From NCBI GenBank assembly GCA_002280565.1, contig NCEF01000001.1, positions 1 to 64,000 of the forward strand: a stretch of DNA of 64,000 nt. The letters run 5' to 3'. The notes below the pieces were generated by a model. That model was not told the origin of the DNA. It made no database searches and saw nothing but the letters and a program-made list of their open reading frames with translations. Every line of letters begins with the position of its first letter. The first letter of the stretch is position 1. The stretch comes from Sphingomonas sp. 32-66-10. GTDB taxonomy: Bacteria; Pseudomonadota; Alphaproteobacteria; Sphingomonadales; Sphingomonadaceae. Positions 52,747 to 61,989 of this stretch are shown piece after piece. The translations under genes were made by a program, and so were the position numbers.

Positions 52747-54321
52747 ATGCCCGACAATTCGATACCGGATCGCCGCACCTTTGCGATCATCTCTCACCCT
52801 GACGCTGGCAAGACCACGCTGACCGAAAAGCTGCTGCTGTTCGGCGGCGCGATCCATCTTGCCGGCGAGGTCAAGGCGCGCGGCCAGGCGCGGCGCGCGC
52901 GATCGGACTGGATGAAGATCGAGCAGCAGCGCGGCATCTCCGTCACCAGCTCGGTGATGACGTTCGAGCGCGACGGGGTCACCTTCAACCTGCTCGACAC
53001 GCCGGGCCACGAAGACTTTTCGGAAGACACCTATCGCACGCTGACCGCGGTCGATTCCGCCGTAATGGTGATCGACGCGGCCAAGGGCATCGAAAGCCAG
53101 ACGCGCAAGCTGTTCGAAGTGTGCCGCCTGCGCAACGTGCCGATCATCACCTTCGTCAACAAGGTCGATCGCGAAGGCCGCGAGATGTTCGAGATTCTCG
53201 ACGAGATCGCCGACCTGCTCGCGCTCGATGTCGCGCCGATGACGTGGCCGGTCGGGATGGGCGGACAGTTTGAAGGGATTTACGACCTGGTCGACCATCG
53301 CCTGCTGCTGCCCGAAGGCGACAGCCGCGAGTTCCAGGGCAAGGTCGTGCAGACCAGCGGCCTCGACGATCCGCAGCTCGACTCGCTGATCTCGGCGCAG
53401 ACGCTCGCCAAGGTGCGCGAAGAGGCCGAGCTGGGCCTAGCCGGCTATGCGACGTTCGACGGCGACGCCTATCGCAATGGCGACCTGACCCCGGTCTATT
53501 TCGGATCGGCCCTGAAGGAGTTCGGGGTCGATTCGCTGATCGATGCGATCGCGCGCCACGCGCCGTCCCCGCACGCCTTGCCCGCCGAACCCGCTCCAGT
53601 CGCGCCGGACAATCGCGAAGTCACCGGATTTGTGTTCAAGGTCCAGGCGAACATGGACCCCAATCACCGCGACCGTATCGCGTTCATGCGGCTGGTGTCG
53701 GGGACGTTCAAGCGCGGCATGAAGCTGACGCCAAGCGGCCATGGCAAGCCGATCGCGATCCATTCGCCGATCATGTTCTTTGCCCAGCAGCGCGAACTGG
53801 CCGACGAGGCGTTTCCGGGCGACATCATCGGCATCCCCAACCACGGCACGCTGCGCGTCGGCGATACACTAAGCGAAAAGGCGGCGGTGCGCTTTACCGG
53901 CCTGCCCAATTTCGCGCCGGAAATTCTGCGCCGCGTGGTGCTCAAGGATCCGACCAAGACCAAGCAGCTGCGCAAGGCGCTGGACGACCTGTCCGAAGAA
54001 GGCGTGATCCAGGTCTTCTATCCCGAGATCGGGTCGAACTGGATTATCGGCGTGGTCGGACAGCTTCAGCTCGAAGTGCTGCTCAGCCGCCTCGATGCCG
54101 AATACAAGGTCGGCGCGGTGCTCGAGCCCGCACCGTTCGACACCGCGCGCTGGGTCGGCGGTGAGGCAACCGATCTGAAGGAGTTCATGGACCTCAACCG
54201 CACCGCCATGGCCAAGGACCGCGACGGCAACCCGGTCTTCCTCGCCAAATCGGCCTGGGAAGTCGGCTATATCGCCGATCGCTACTCCAGGGTGAAGTTC
54301 ATGGCGACGCGCGAGCGGTAG
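52747..54321 (+). CDS. prfC: peptide chain release factor 3
   Basis: A 524-residue translational GTPase. RRTFAIISHPDAGKTTLTEK holds the P-loop, GISVTSSVMTF switch I, DTPGHEDFSEDTYRTL switch II and VNKVDREGR the NKxD motif. RF3 recycles RF1/RF2 after termination. Length and domain order are standard. Confidence 0.97.
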   Translation: MPDNSIPDRRTFAIISHPDAGKTTLTEKLLLFGGAIHLAGEVKARGQARRARSDWMKIEQQRGISVTSSVMTFERDGVTFNLLDTPGHEDFSEDTYRTLTAVDSAVMVIDAAKGIESQTRKLFEVCRLRNVPIITFVNKVDREGREMFEILDEIADLLALDVAPMTWPVGMGGQFEGIYDLVDHRLLLPEGDSREFQGKVVQTSGLDDPQLDSLISAQTLAKVREEAELGLAGYATFDGDAYRNGDLTPVYFGSALKEFGVDSLIDAIARHAPSPHALPAEPAPVAPDNREVTGFVFKVQANMDPNHRDRIAFMRLVSGTFKRGMKLTPSGHGKPIAIHSPIMFFAQQRELADEAFPGDIIGIPNHGTLRVGDTLSEKAAVRFTGLPNFAPEILRRVVLKDPTKTKQLRKALDDLSEEGVIQVFYPEIGSNWIIGVVGQLQLEVLLSRLDAEYKVGAVLEPAPFDTARWVGGEATDLKEFMDLNRTAMAKDRDGNPVFLAKSAWEVGYIADRYSRVKFMATRER

Positions 54322-54345
54322 AGTTTTCTTCAGCTTCGCTGGATC

Positions 54346-54425
54346 GGCACCGGCCCGCTCCCCCGCCCGGCCACCCATAGAATACCCTGACGTTGGGTGG
54401 CCGGGCGGGGGAGCGGGCCGGTGCC
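54346..54425. repeat. perfect 32-bp inverted repeat between prfC and pheA
   Basis: Arms 54346-54377 and 54394-54425 are exactly complementary over 32 bases, with a 16-base loop. The arms are almost pure GC (starting GGCACCGGCCCGCTCC). It lies in the 125-base gap between two convergent stops and could act as a bidirectional transcription barrier. No T-run is attached. Confidence 0.9.
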
Positions 54426-54446
54426 GCCTAACTGAATCGAGTCCAG

Positions 54447-55340
54447 TTACTCCGGTCGCGCGCGCGCCTGCGGGTAGGTGCCGAGCAGGCGCATCGATTT
54501 GGTGTGGAACTTCAGCTCCTCCAGCGCGCGGTCGACCGCCGCGTCGCCGGGGCGGCCGACGATGTCGCAATAGAATTCGGTCGCCGCGAAGCTGCCGCCG
54601 CGCTGATAGCTTTCCAGCTTGGTCATGTTGACGCCATTGGTCGCGAAGCCGCCCAGCGCCTTGTAGAGCGCGGCGGGGATGTTCTTCACCTCGAACACGA
54701 AGGTGGTCATGTATGGCCCATGATCGCGCAGCGGCGGCGCGTTGCGCGCGAGCATGACGAAGCGGGTCATATTGTGGTCGGCATCGGCAACGTCGCTGTC
54801 GAACACCGTCAGGCCATAGAGCGGCGCGGCACCCGGCGGGGCGAGCGCGGCGACCTGCGGATCGCCCATCTCCGCCACGACCGCCGCTGCACCGGCGGTG
54901 TCGGGATAGGAAAGCGGCGCAATCCCCTGTGCCTTCAGCCAGTGGCGGCATTGGCCGAGCGCCTGCGGATGGCTCATCGCCTGCCGCACCCCGGCGCGCG
55001 CGCCCAGCCCCATCAGCGCGTAGCGAATGGGTAGAAAATGCTCGCCGATGATCACCAGCCCCGATTCGGGCAGCAGGAAATGAATGTCGGCGACGCGGCC
55101 GTGCAGCGAATTTTCGATCGGGATCATCGCGCAATCGGCACGCCCGTCGCGGACCGCATCAATTGCATCCTCGAAGCTGAAGCACGGCATCGGCAGCCCG
55201 GTCGGGAACGCCTCCAGCGCCGCCATGTGCGAATTTGCGCCCGGCGCGCCCTGAAACGCGACCGCGCGCTTGGGCTCGGCCAGGGCGGCCTGCGTCATGC
55301 GTTCGACGATCGGGCGGGCGGGGGCGGCGAAATTGTCCAT
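54447..55340 (-). CDS. pheA: prephenate dehydratase
   Basis: A 297-residue enzyme for phenylalanine synthesis. The PDT domain has AFQGAPGANSHMAAL, IPIENSLHGRV and a C-terminal PDT segment ending DADHNMTRF. The ACT regulatory domain (about 195-290) has TTFVFEVKNIPAALYKAL and LESYQRGGSFAATEF, the form of the ESRP motif. There is no chorismate mutase domain. ATG 55340 was chosen; an earlier start is possible. Confidence 0.93.
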   Translation of the reverse strand: MDNFAAPARPIVERMTQAALAEPKRAVAFQGAPGANSHMAALEAFPTGLPMPCFSFEDAIDAVRDGRADCAMIPIENSLHGRVADIHFLLPESGLVIIGEHFLPIRYALMGLGARAGVRQAMSHPQALGQCRHWLKAQGIAPLSYPDTAGAAAVVAEMGDPQVAALAPPGAAPLYGLTVFDSDVADADHNMTRFVMLARNAPPLRDHGPYMTTFVFEVKNIPAALYKALGGFATNGVNMTKLESYQRGGSFAATEFYCDIVGRPGDAAVDRALEELKFHTKSMRLLGTYPQARARPE

Positions 55341-55449
55341 CGGCGCGCGCGTAACGGCGCGATCAACTTGCGGCAAGCCCGGGTTGCGGTGCGCAAAAGG
55401 GCCGACTAAAGAACCCGGCCAAGATCAACACGGGGCAGAACGGGCGCAC

Positions 55450-56115
55450 ATGGACAATCGCATGAACACGATCGCAGGCTGGGTCCTGTTCGGCTGTGCC
55501 TCTGCCCTCGGCCTCTCGATCGCCAGCGGCATGATTTACCACAGCGGAAAGCCCGAAAAGGAAGGCTATCCGGTCGAAAGCGCGGATGGTGCCGAGGGTG
55601 AAGGCGGAGCCGCTGCGGTCGAGCCGATCGCCAACCGACTGGCCAAGGCCGATGTCGCCAAGGGCCAGGCCTCGTTCGCCAAGTGCGCCGCGTGCCATTC
55701 GATCACCCAGGGCGGTGCCAATGGCGTGGGCCCGAACCTGTGGGCGTCGATGGGCAAGCCGCACGGCCATGTCGCAGGCTTTGCCTATTCGGATGCGCTC
55801 AAGGCCGTCCCGGGCAATTGGGACTTTGCGGCGATGGACGCCTGGCTCGCGTCCCCCCGCAAATATGCCCCGGGCACCAAGATGACCTTTGCCGGCCTGT
55901 CCGATCCGCAGGAGCGCGCCAACCTCATCGCCTATCTGAACGCGCAGGGTTCGAACCTGCCGCTCCCGGCACCCGAAGCGGCTCCGGCCGAGGGTGGCGA
56001 AGCTGCGACCGAGAACGCGATTACGCCCACCGAAATGGGCAATGCCGGCACCCCGGCATCGGGCGCGCCATCGGTCGATCCGGCCGCTGCTGAGGAAGCC
56101 GCGAAGAAGGAATGA
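55450..56115 (+). CDS. membrane-anchored class I cytochrome c
   Basis: A 221-residue protein: one N-terminal membrane anchor (TIAGWVLFGCASALGLSIAS), an acidic linker, a class I cytochrome c domain with haem motif CAACHSI and axial Met in GTKMTFAGL, and an Ala/Glu/Pro-rich tail. This matches CycM/c552-type carriers between bc1 and oxidases in alphaproteobacteria. The tail is not typical of bovine-like c. Confidence 0.9.
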   Translation: MDNRMNTIAGWVLFGCASALGLSIASGMIYHSGKPEKEGYPVESADGAEGEGGAAAVEPIANRLAKADVAKGQASFAKCAACHSITQGGANGVGPNLWASMGKPHGHVAGFAYSDALKAVPGNWDFAAMDAWLASPRKYAPGTKMTFAGLSDPQERANLIAYLNAQGSNLPLPAPEAAPAEGGEAATENAITPTEMGNAGTPASGAPSVDPAAAEEAAKKE

Positions 56116-56138
56116 TGCGCCACCACTGACGGCGTGAA

Positions 56139-56172
56139 CAAAAAAAGGGCGGTCCGTCGGGCCGCCCTTTTT
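56139..56172. terminator. bidirectional terminator between cytochrome c and LOG genes
   Basis: GGGCGG and CCGCCC enclose a nine-base loop (56147-56167), with eight A before and five T after, so it can work on both strands for the convergent genes. Confidence 0.88.
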
Positions 56173-56173
56173 C

Positions 56174-57040
56174 TTATGCGGTCCGCTCTTCCCAGAATTT
56201 CTGGACGATTTCCCAGCCCTCTTCCGCGGTCTCGCAGAAATGGAACAGCTTGAGGTCGCGCGGGCTAATCACGCCCTCTTCCACCAGCGCCTCGAAATTG
56301 ACGACGCGGGTCCAGAAATCCTTGCCGTAGAACAGCACCGGGATCGGTGCGATCTTGCCGGTCTGGATCAGGGTCAACAGCTCGAACGATTCGTCAAACG
56401 TGCCGAACCCGCCCGGGAACACCGCCACGGCGCGCGCACGCAACAGGAAGTGCATCTTGCGCAGCGCGAAATAGTGGAACTGGAAGCTGAGCGACGGGGT
56501 CACATATGCATTCGGTGCCTGCTCATGCGGCAGCACGATGTTGAGGCCGACCGATTCGCAGCCCTTTTCCGCCGCCCCGCGATTCGCCGCCTCCATGATC
56601 GACGGGCCACCGCCCGAGGTGACGACGAAATGGCGGTCGCCATTCTCATCGAGCGGATAGCAGCTGGCGAGCGCGGCCAGTTCACGAGCGACGTCGTAAT
56701 ATTTGGACTTTTCGATCAGCCGCTCGGCAATCCGGCGCGACTGATCGTCGGTGGCAAGATCGAGCAACGCTTGCGCCTTGGCCGGCTCGGGGATCCGCGC
56801 CGAGCCATAGATGACGAACAGCGACGCAATCTTCGCCTCGTCCATCAGCACACTGGGTTTGAGCAGCTCCAGCTGAAACCGCACCGGGCGCAAATCCTCA
56901 CGCAACAGGAAGTCCATGTCCTGAAAGGCAAGGGCATAGGCCGGGTGTTCGGTCTGGGGGGTAGAGACGGCGGTCCGCGCGGTCTCCGCATCCTGGCTCG
57001 CGCGGGCAAAGACGCGCGACGGCACTTTCTGGTCTGTCAT
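56174..57040 (-). CDS. LOG-family protein (nucleotide 5'-monophosphate nucleosidase type)
   Basis: A 288-residue lysine-decarboxylase-like Rossmann protein. VTSGGGPSIMEAANRGA and FPGGFGTFDESFEL are the paired LOG motifs with the catalytic Glu. LOG enzymes hydrolyse the ribose-base bond of (cytokinin) nucleotide monophosphates. It is the long form with a 100-residue helical N-terminal extension. ATG 57040 was chosen over one ten codons upstream. Confidence 0.88.
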   Translation of the reverse strand: MTDQKVPSRVFARASQDAETARTAVSTPQTEHPAYALAFQDMDFLLREDLRPVRFQLELLKPSVLMDEAKIASLFVIYGSARIPEPAKAQALLDLATDDQSRRIAERLIEKSKYYDVARELAALASCYPLDENGDRHFVVTSGGGPSIMEAANRGAAEKGCESVGLNIVLPHEQAPNAYVTPSLSFQFHYFALRKMHFLLRARAVAVFPGGFGTFDESFELLTLIQTGKIAPIPVLFYGKDFWTRVVNFEALVEEGVISPRDLKLFHFCETAEEGWEIVQKFWEERTA

Positions 57041-57089
57041 TGGCGCGGGATTAGCGGGTTTCGGCGGCAAGGCAAACTACCCCGCGCCA

Positions 57090-57776
57090 TTAACGGCAGA
57101 AGCGCTTGCCACCCATGTCGAAATGGAAATGGTTGGCGTGCGCGCTATTATATTCCGGGCCCAGCACCGTGGTGAAGCGCCGGCAGGCCGAACGATGCAC
57201 CACCCGCAGAAATTCACGCTCCTCCGCTGTCCCGCCGGTCCAGTCGCCCAGCACGCTGATCTTGCGCCCGTCGCGCAGCACGAACGCGGCGACGTCGACC
57301 GCATTGCCCAGCCCATGTTCGGACACCTTGAGCGACGACGCCACGCTGCCGCCGACGATGCCGCGGCAGGCATAGGTGCCATAGGTTTCGACCCGCACCA
57401 GTTCACCGCCCAAAATCTCACGCGCGGCCGGAACCGCAGCGTGCCGCATCCAGCCGATAAACGTGCGCGCGAGCGGGCACCGCATCGCCTTCAGCCCCGA
57501 CACGGGAATGCCGACATCGATCAGCTGCACCGCGCCAATCACCTGGCATCCGCCGCCATAATCCCGGTCGGGCAGGGGACTGAACCGCACCTGTTCGCGA
57601 GACAGGTCGGCATAGCATTGCTGCGTCTCGCGGCTGGTCGGCAGATCGAGCGTCACCGGCCCGCGCGGATCGGCCCGCACGGGGGCGCGCGGCGGTGCAC
57701 GGTCATCGCCCCCGCCGAACAGACATCCGGCGAGCAAGAGCGGCAAGGACAGGGTCAGGAGGGTACGCATGACCAT
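57090..57776 (-). CDS. extensin-like lipoprotein
   Basis: A 228-residue protein with a lipoprotein signal (LPLLLAGC) and an extensin_C/D,D-peptidase-like fold: QLIDVGIPVSGLKAMRCPLA, TYGTYACRGI, SEHGLGNAVDVAAFVL and HANHFHFDMG. The SxHxxGxAxD and HFHFD metal-binding motifs are as in LAS peptidases, so a peptidoglycan role is plausible. Three or four Cys probably form disulfides. AGGGG precedes ATG 57776. Confidence 0.85.
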   Translation of the reverse strand: MVMRTLLTLSLPLLLAGCLFGGGDDRAPPRAPVRADPRGPVTLDLPTSRETQQCYADLSREQVRFSPLPDRDYGGGCQVIGAVQLIDVGIPVSGLKAMRCPLARTFIGWMRHAAVPAAREILGGELVRVETYGTYACRGIVGGSVASSLKVSEHGLGNAVDVAAFVLRDGRKISVLGDWTGGTAEEREFLRVVHRSACRRFTTVLGPEYNSAHANHFHFDMGGKRFCR

Positions 57777-57860
57777 GCGACCCCTGTAACCCATTATGGT
57801 TAACCGCTGCTTATCCGCCCCGCCCGGAATCAACCCGTTTCAACCGATACCGCTCTTTGC

Positions 57861-57945
57861 TTGACTTACCGCCGCTCGTCGTTAGGGCCGCCGACGGGCC
57901 ACGCGGTCCCAACGCCGCGCGTGCTCTCTGCGAGGAGAGACTGAC
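57861..57945 (+). promoter_or_regulatory. serC promoter and structured leader
   Basis: TTGACT at 57861 and TAGGGC at about 57883 make a plausible promoter. The leader has a GGGCC..GGTCCC hairpin and, just before the ATG, CTCTC-TGCGAG-GAGAG, which hides the ribosome site. Alphaproteobacterial serC genes are known to carry a conserved 'serC' leader motif with such hairpins; this may be one. I could not match it base by base. Confidence 0.45.
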
Positions 57946-59106
57946 ATGACTGATTTGACTGCCCCCGACGCCACAACTGCGTCCATTGCCAAGCCCGCCA
58001 CCCGGCCGGCACGCCCCCATTTCTCTTCGGGTCCCTGCGCCAAGCCTCCGGGCTGGGATGCGTCGAAGCTCGCGACCGAGGTCCTTGGACGCTCGCACCG
58101 CTCGAAGCTTGGCAAGACCCGCCTGCAACATTGCATCGACCTGATGCGGGAGATGCTGCGCCTGCCCGACACGCATCGCATCGGCATCGTCCCCGGTTCC
58201 GACACCGGCGCGTTCGAAATGGCGATGTGGACGATGCTCGGCGCGCGCGGCGTCACCACGCTTGCGTGGGAATCGTTCGGTGAAGGTTGGGTCACCGATG
58301 CGGTCAAGCAGCTCAAGCTCGATCCGACGATCGTCCGCGCCGATTATGGCCAGCTGCCCGATCTCGCCGCGATCGACTGGTCGACCGATGTGCTGTTCAC
58401 CTGGAACGGCACCACCAGCGGCGTGCGCGTGCCCAATGGCGACTGGATCCCCAACGATCGCGAAGGCCTGACCTTTGCCGATTCGACCAGCGCGGTGTTC
58501 GCCTACGACCTGCCGTGGGACAAGATCGATGTCGCGACCTTCAGCTGGCAGAAGGTGCTGGGCGGCGAAGGCGGCCATGGCGTCCTGATCCTCGGCCCGC
58601 GCGCCGTCGAACGCCTCGAAACCTACACCCCCGCCTGGCCGCTGCCCAAGGTGTTCCGCCTGATGGCCAAGGGCAAGCTGGCCGAGGGCGTGTTCAAGGG
58701 CGAGACGATCAACACGCCATCGATGCTGGCGGTCGAGGACGCGATCTTCGCGCTCGAATGGGCCAAGGGCCTCGGCGGGCTCGACGGCCTGATCGCGCGC
58801 AGCGACGCCAATGCGGCGGCGTTGCAGACGCTGGTCGCGGAGCGCGACTGGCTTGGAAATCTCGCTGCGGACGAGTCGATTCGTTCGACCACCAGCGTGT
58901 GCCTGACCGTCGATGGTGCCGACGAAGCCTTCATCAAGAAGTTTGCGTCGCTGCTCGAGGCGGAACACGCCGCCTATGACATTGCCGGATACCGCGATGC
59001 CCCGGCAGGCCTGCGCATCTGGTGCGGCGCGACGGTGGATACCGTCGATGTCGTCGCGCTCGGCCCGTGGCTCGACTGGGCCTACGCGACCGCCAAGGCG
59101 GGCTAA
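57946..59106 (+). CDS. serC: phosphoserine aminotransferase
   Basis: A 386-residue PLP enzyme of the Methanosarcina/alphaproteobacterial SerC group. It has FSSGPCAKPPGWD, GIVPGSDTGAFEMAMW, TWNGTTSGVRVPNG, and ATFSWQKVLGGEGGHGV with the PLP Lys. It makes 3-phosphoserine and is followed by serA, the preceding enzyme of the pathway. The leader region is described separately. Confidence 0.94.
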   Translation: MTDLTAPDATTASIAKPATRPARPHFSSGPCAKPPGWDASKLATEVLGRSHRSKLGKTRLQHCIDLMREMLRLPDTHRIGIVPGSDTGAFEMAMWTMLGARGVTTLAWESFGEGWVTDAVKQLKLDPTIVRADYGQLPDLAAIDWSTDVLFTWNGTTSGVRVPNGDWIPNDREGLTFADSTSAVFAYDLPWDKIDVATFSWQKVLGGEGGHGVLILGPRAVERLETYTPAWPLPKVFRLMAKGKLAEGVFKGETINTPSMLAVEDAIFALEWAKGLGGLDGLIARSDANAAALQTLVAERDWLGNLAADESIRSTTSVCLTVDGADEAFIKKFASLLEAEHAAYDIAGYRDAPAGLRIWCGATVDTVDVVALGPWLDWAYATAKAG

Positions 59107-59110
59107 TCCT

Positions 59111-59179
59111 CGCCCCGGCGCAGGCCGGGGCCGCCATATAGCATTCCCAAATTTATTGGCCTCGGCCTTCGCCGGGGCG
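59111..59179. repeat. REP-like inverted repeat, short form
   Basis: Arms 59111-59130 (CGCCCCGGCGCAGGCCGGGG) and 59160-59179 match with two differences. The element fills most of the 86-base gap between serC and serA and is related to the copies at 49959 and 60782. Confidence 0.6.
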
Positions 59180-59192
59180 ACGGAGACACTCC

Positions 59193-60770
59193 ATGCCCAA
59201 AGTACTCATCAGCGACAAAATGGACCCCAAGGCCGCCCAGATCTTCCGTGAGCGCGGGGTCGAGGTGGACGAGATCACCGGCAAGACGCCGGAAGAGCTG
59301 AAGGCGATCATCGGCCAGTATGACGGCCTCGCCATCCGCAGCTCGACAAAGGCGACCAGGGAAATCATCGACGCCGCGACGAACCTGAAGGTCATCGGTC
59401 GTGCCGGCATCGGAGTCGACAATGTCGACATCCCCTATGCCTCGTCCAAGGGCGTGGTGGTGATGAACACCCCGTTCGGCAATTCGATCACCACCGCCGA
59501 ACACGCCATTGCTCTCATGTTCGCGCTCGCGCGCCAGCTGCCCGAAGCCAATGCCCAGACCCAGGCGGGCCTGTGGCCGAAGAACGGCTTCATGGGCGTC
59601 GAGGTGACCGGCAAGACGCTCGGCCTGATCGGCGCGGGCAATATCGGGTCGATCGTCGCCGATCGCGCGCTGGGCCTGAAGATGAAGGTGATCGCGTTCG
59701 ACCCGTTCCTGTCGCCCGAACGCGCCGTCGAGCTGGGTGTTGAAAAGGTCGAGCTGGACGGCTTGCTCGCCCGCGCCGACTTCATCACGCTGCACACGCC
59801 GCTGACCGACCAGACGCGCAACATCCTGAGCCGCGACAATTTGCTCAAGACCAAGAAGGGCGTGCGCATCATCAACTGCGCGCGCGGCGGGCTGGTCGAT
59901 GAAGCGGCGGTCAAGGAATTGCTCGACAGCGGCCATATCGCGGGCGCGGCGCTCGACGTGTTCGTCACCGAACCGGCCAAGGAACATGACCTGTTCGGCA
60001 CGCCCAACTTCGTCGCCACCCCGCATCTGGGCGCATCGACCAGCGAGGCGCAGGTCAATGTCGCGATTCAGGTTGCCGAGCAGATGGCCGATTACCTGGT
60101 CAATGGCGGCGTCACCAATGCGCTCAACGTCCCCAGCCTGACCGCCGAGGAAGCGCCGCGCGTGAAGCCGTACATGGCGCTCGCCGAAAAGCTAGGCAGC
60201 CTGGTCGGCCAGCTCACCCATGGCGATATTCCGCGCGTGTCGGTCCATAGCGAGGGTGCGGCGACCGAGGTCAACCAGAAGCCGATCGTCAGCGCGGTGC
60301 TCGCCGGGTTCCTGCGTACCCAGACCGACACGGTCAACATGGTCAACGCCCCCTTCCTCGCCAAGGAGCGCGGGATCGAGGTGCGTGAGGTCAAGACCGA
60401 GAAGGAAGGCGATTACCACACGCTGATCCGCGTCGCGGTCAAGACCGACTCGGGCGAACGTTCGGTCGCCGGCACGCTGTTCAACAACCGCGAGCCGCGG
60501 CTGGTCGAGCTGTTCGGGATCAAGGTCGAGGCCGACCTTGCCGGGCACATGCTCTATGTCGTCAACGAGGACGCGCCGGGCTTTATCGGCCGCATCGGTA
60601 CCGCGCTGGGCGACGCTGGCGTCAACATCGGCACCTTCCACCTTGGCCGCCGCGATGCCGGTGGCGAAGCGGTGCTGCTGCTGTCGGTCGACGAAGCGGT
60701 GACGCCTGAGCTGGTCGCCAGCGTCCGCGCGCTGCCGGGCGTCCGGACAGCGATGGCGCTGAAGTTCTGA
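59193..60770 (+). CDS. serA: D-3-phosphoglycerate dehydrogenase
   Basis: A 525-residue long-form SerA: NAD-binding GLIGAGNIGSIVADRAL, catalytic Arg in INCARGGLVDEAAV, Glu/His in TPHLGASTSEAQVN, an intervening ASB domain (about 315-450), and a C-terminal ACT domain (VVNEDAPGFIGRIGTALGDA) that may sense serine. It oxidises 3-phosphoglycerate, the first step to serine. Confidence 0.97.
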   Translation: MPKVLISDKMDPKAAQIFRERGVEVDEITGKTPEELKAIIGQYDGLAIRSSTKATREIIDAATNLKVIGRAGIGVDNVDIPYASSKGVVVMNTPFGNSITTAEHAIALMFALARQLPEANAQTQAGLWPKNGFMGVEVTGKTLGLIGAGNIGSIVADRALGLKMKVIAFDPFLSPERAVELGVEKVELDGLLARADFITLHTPLTDQTRNILSRDNLLKTKKGVRIINCARGGLVDEAAVKELLDSGHIAGAALDVFVTEPAKEHDLFGTPNFVATPHLGASTSEAQVNVAIQVAEQMADYLVNGGVTNALNVPSLTAEEAPRVKPYMALAEKLGSLVGQLTHGDIPRVSVHSEGAATEVNQKPIVSAVLAGFLRTQTDTVNMVNAPFLAKERGIEVREVKTEKEGDYHTLIRVAVKTDSGERSVAGTLFNNREPRLVELFGIKVEADLAGHMLYVVNEDAPGFIGRIGTALGDAGVNIGTFHLGRRDAGGEAVLLLSVDEAVTPELVASVRALPGVRTAMALKF

Positions 60771-60781
60771 AAACCATAATC

Positions 60782-60886
60782 GTCACCCCGGACTTGTTCC
60801 GGGGTCCACTGTGCGGCAAGCGCGGCGCACGAGCCTCTACAGTTGGACTTGAGGTTGAGTGGACCCCGGCACGAGGCCGGGGTGAC
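60782..60886. repeat. REP-like inverted repeat, copy 2
   Basis: Arms 60782-60810 and 60858-60886 pair with three mismatches and match copy 1 at 49959 in sequence and layout. The right arm ends a few bases before hisZ, and the GAGG ribosome site of hisZ directly adjoins it. Confidence 0.75.
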
Positions 60887-60897
60887 GAGGTTTGATG

Positions 60898-61989
60898 ATG
60901 AACGGATTACTCCCCGAAGGATTCCACGACCGCCTGCCCCCGCTTGCCGACGCGGCGGCCACGCTTGAATCGCGCGTGCTCGATGTCGCGCGGCTGCATG
61001 GCTATGAGCGCGTCGATCCCCCGCTTGCCGAGTTCGAGGAATCGCTCGGCCAGCGGCTGAAGGCGGCGAGCGGCAAGGATGCGGTGCGCTTCACCGATCC
61101 CGTGTCGCGCCGCACGCTGGCGATCCGTCCCGACATTACCGCACAGGTCGGGCGCATTGCTGCGACGCGGATGGCGCATCATCCGCGCCCCGTCCGCCTG
61201 TCCTATGCCGGACCGGTGCTCAAGCTGCGCGCCAGCGAATTGCGCCCCGAGCGCGCGATGCGCCAGATCGGCTGCGAGCTGATCGGGCGCGACAGCATCG
61301 CGGCGGTGCGCGAGATCGTGACCGTGGCGGTCGCGGCGCTTGAGGCTGCGGGCGTGCCGGGGCTCGCGATCGACTTCACTTTGCCCGATCTGGTCGAGCA
61401 GCTCGCACCGACCATGGCAGCCGAGCAGCTTTCCGGCTTGCGCGCGGCGCTCGACGCCAAGGACGCGGCGGCGGTGGCGGCAATCGACCAGGCCTTCCTC
61501 CCGCTGATCGAGGCGGCGGGGCCGTTCGACGCGGCGATCGCCCGGCTGCGCGAACATGATACAGCTGGTGCGCTGACCAGCAGGCTCGACGGGCTAGAGG
61601 CGGTCGCACAGGCCGTGGCGGGCAAGGCCGCGCTGACACTCGACCCGACTGAGCGGCATGGCTTTGAATATCAGAGCTGGATCGGCTTCTCGCTGTTCGC
61701 GCGCGGCGTGCGCGGGGAGATCGGGCGGGGCGGCAGCTATTCGGTGCTGGGTGCGCAGGGCGAGGAACCGGCGGTCGGCTTTTCGCTCTACGCCGATCCG
61801 CTGCTCGACGCCGGGCTGGCCCCGGCGGAGCGGCGGCGGCTGTTCCTCCCGTTCGGGACCGATGCCGACACCGCGGCGCATTGGCGCAGCGAGGGCTGGG
61901 TCGCGGTCGCCGCGCTTGATGCGGACGACAGCGCGCAGGCTCAGCTGTGCACCCACGTCCTTAACAATGGCGAGCCCTGCCGGATTTAA
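60898..61989 (+). CDS. hisZ: ATP phosphoribosyltransferase regulatory subunit
   Basis: A 363-residue HisRS-like protein without the anticodon domain: LPEGFHDRLPPLADAAATL, FTDPVSRRTLAIRPDITAQ, RQIGCELIG and GFEYQSWIGFSLFARG, with IGRGGSYSVLG near the end. HisZ pairs with the short HisG to start histidine synthesis. Start ATG 60898 is seven bases after GAGG; ATG 60895 is also possible. Confidence 0.9.
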   Translation: MNGLLPEGFHDRLPPLADAAATLESRVLDVARLHGYERVDPPLAEFEESLGQRLKAASGKDAVRFTDPVSRRTLAIRPDITAQVGRIAATRMAHHPRPVRLSYAGPVLKLRASELRPERAMRQIGCELIGRDSIAAVREIVTVAVAALEAAGVPGLAIDFTLPDLVEQLAPTMAAEQLSGLRAALDAKDAAAVAAIDQAFLPLIEAAGPFDAAIARLREHDTAGALTSRLDGLEAVAQAVAGKAALTLDPTERHGFEYQSWIGFSLFARGVRGEIGRGGSYSVLGAQGEEPAVGFSLYADPLLDAGLAPAERRRLFLPFGTDADTAAHWRSEGWVAVAALDADDSAQAQLCTHVLNNGEPCRI

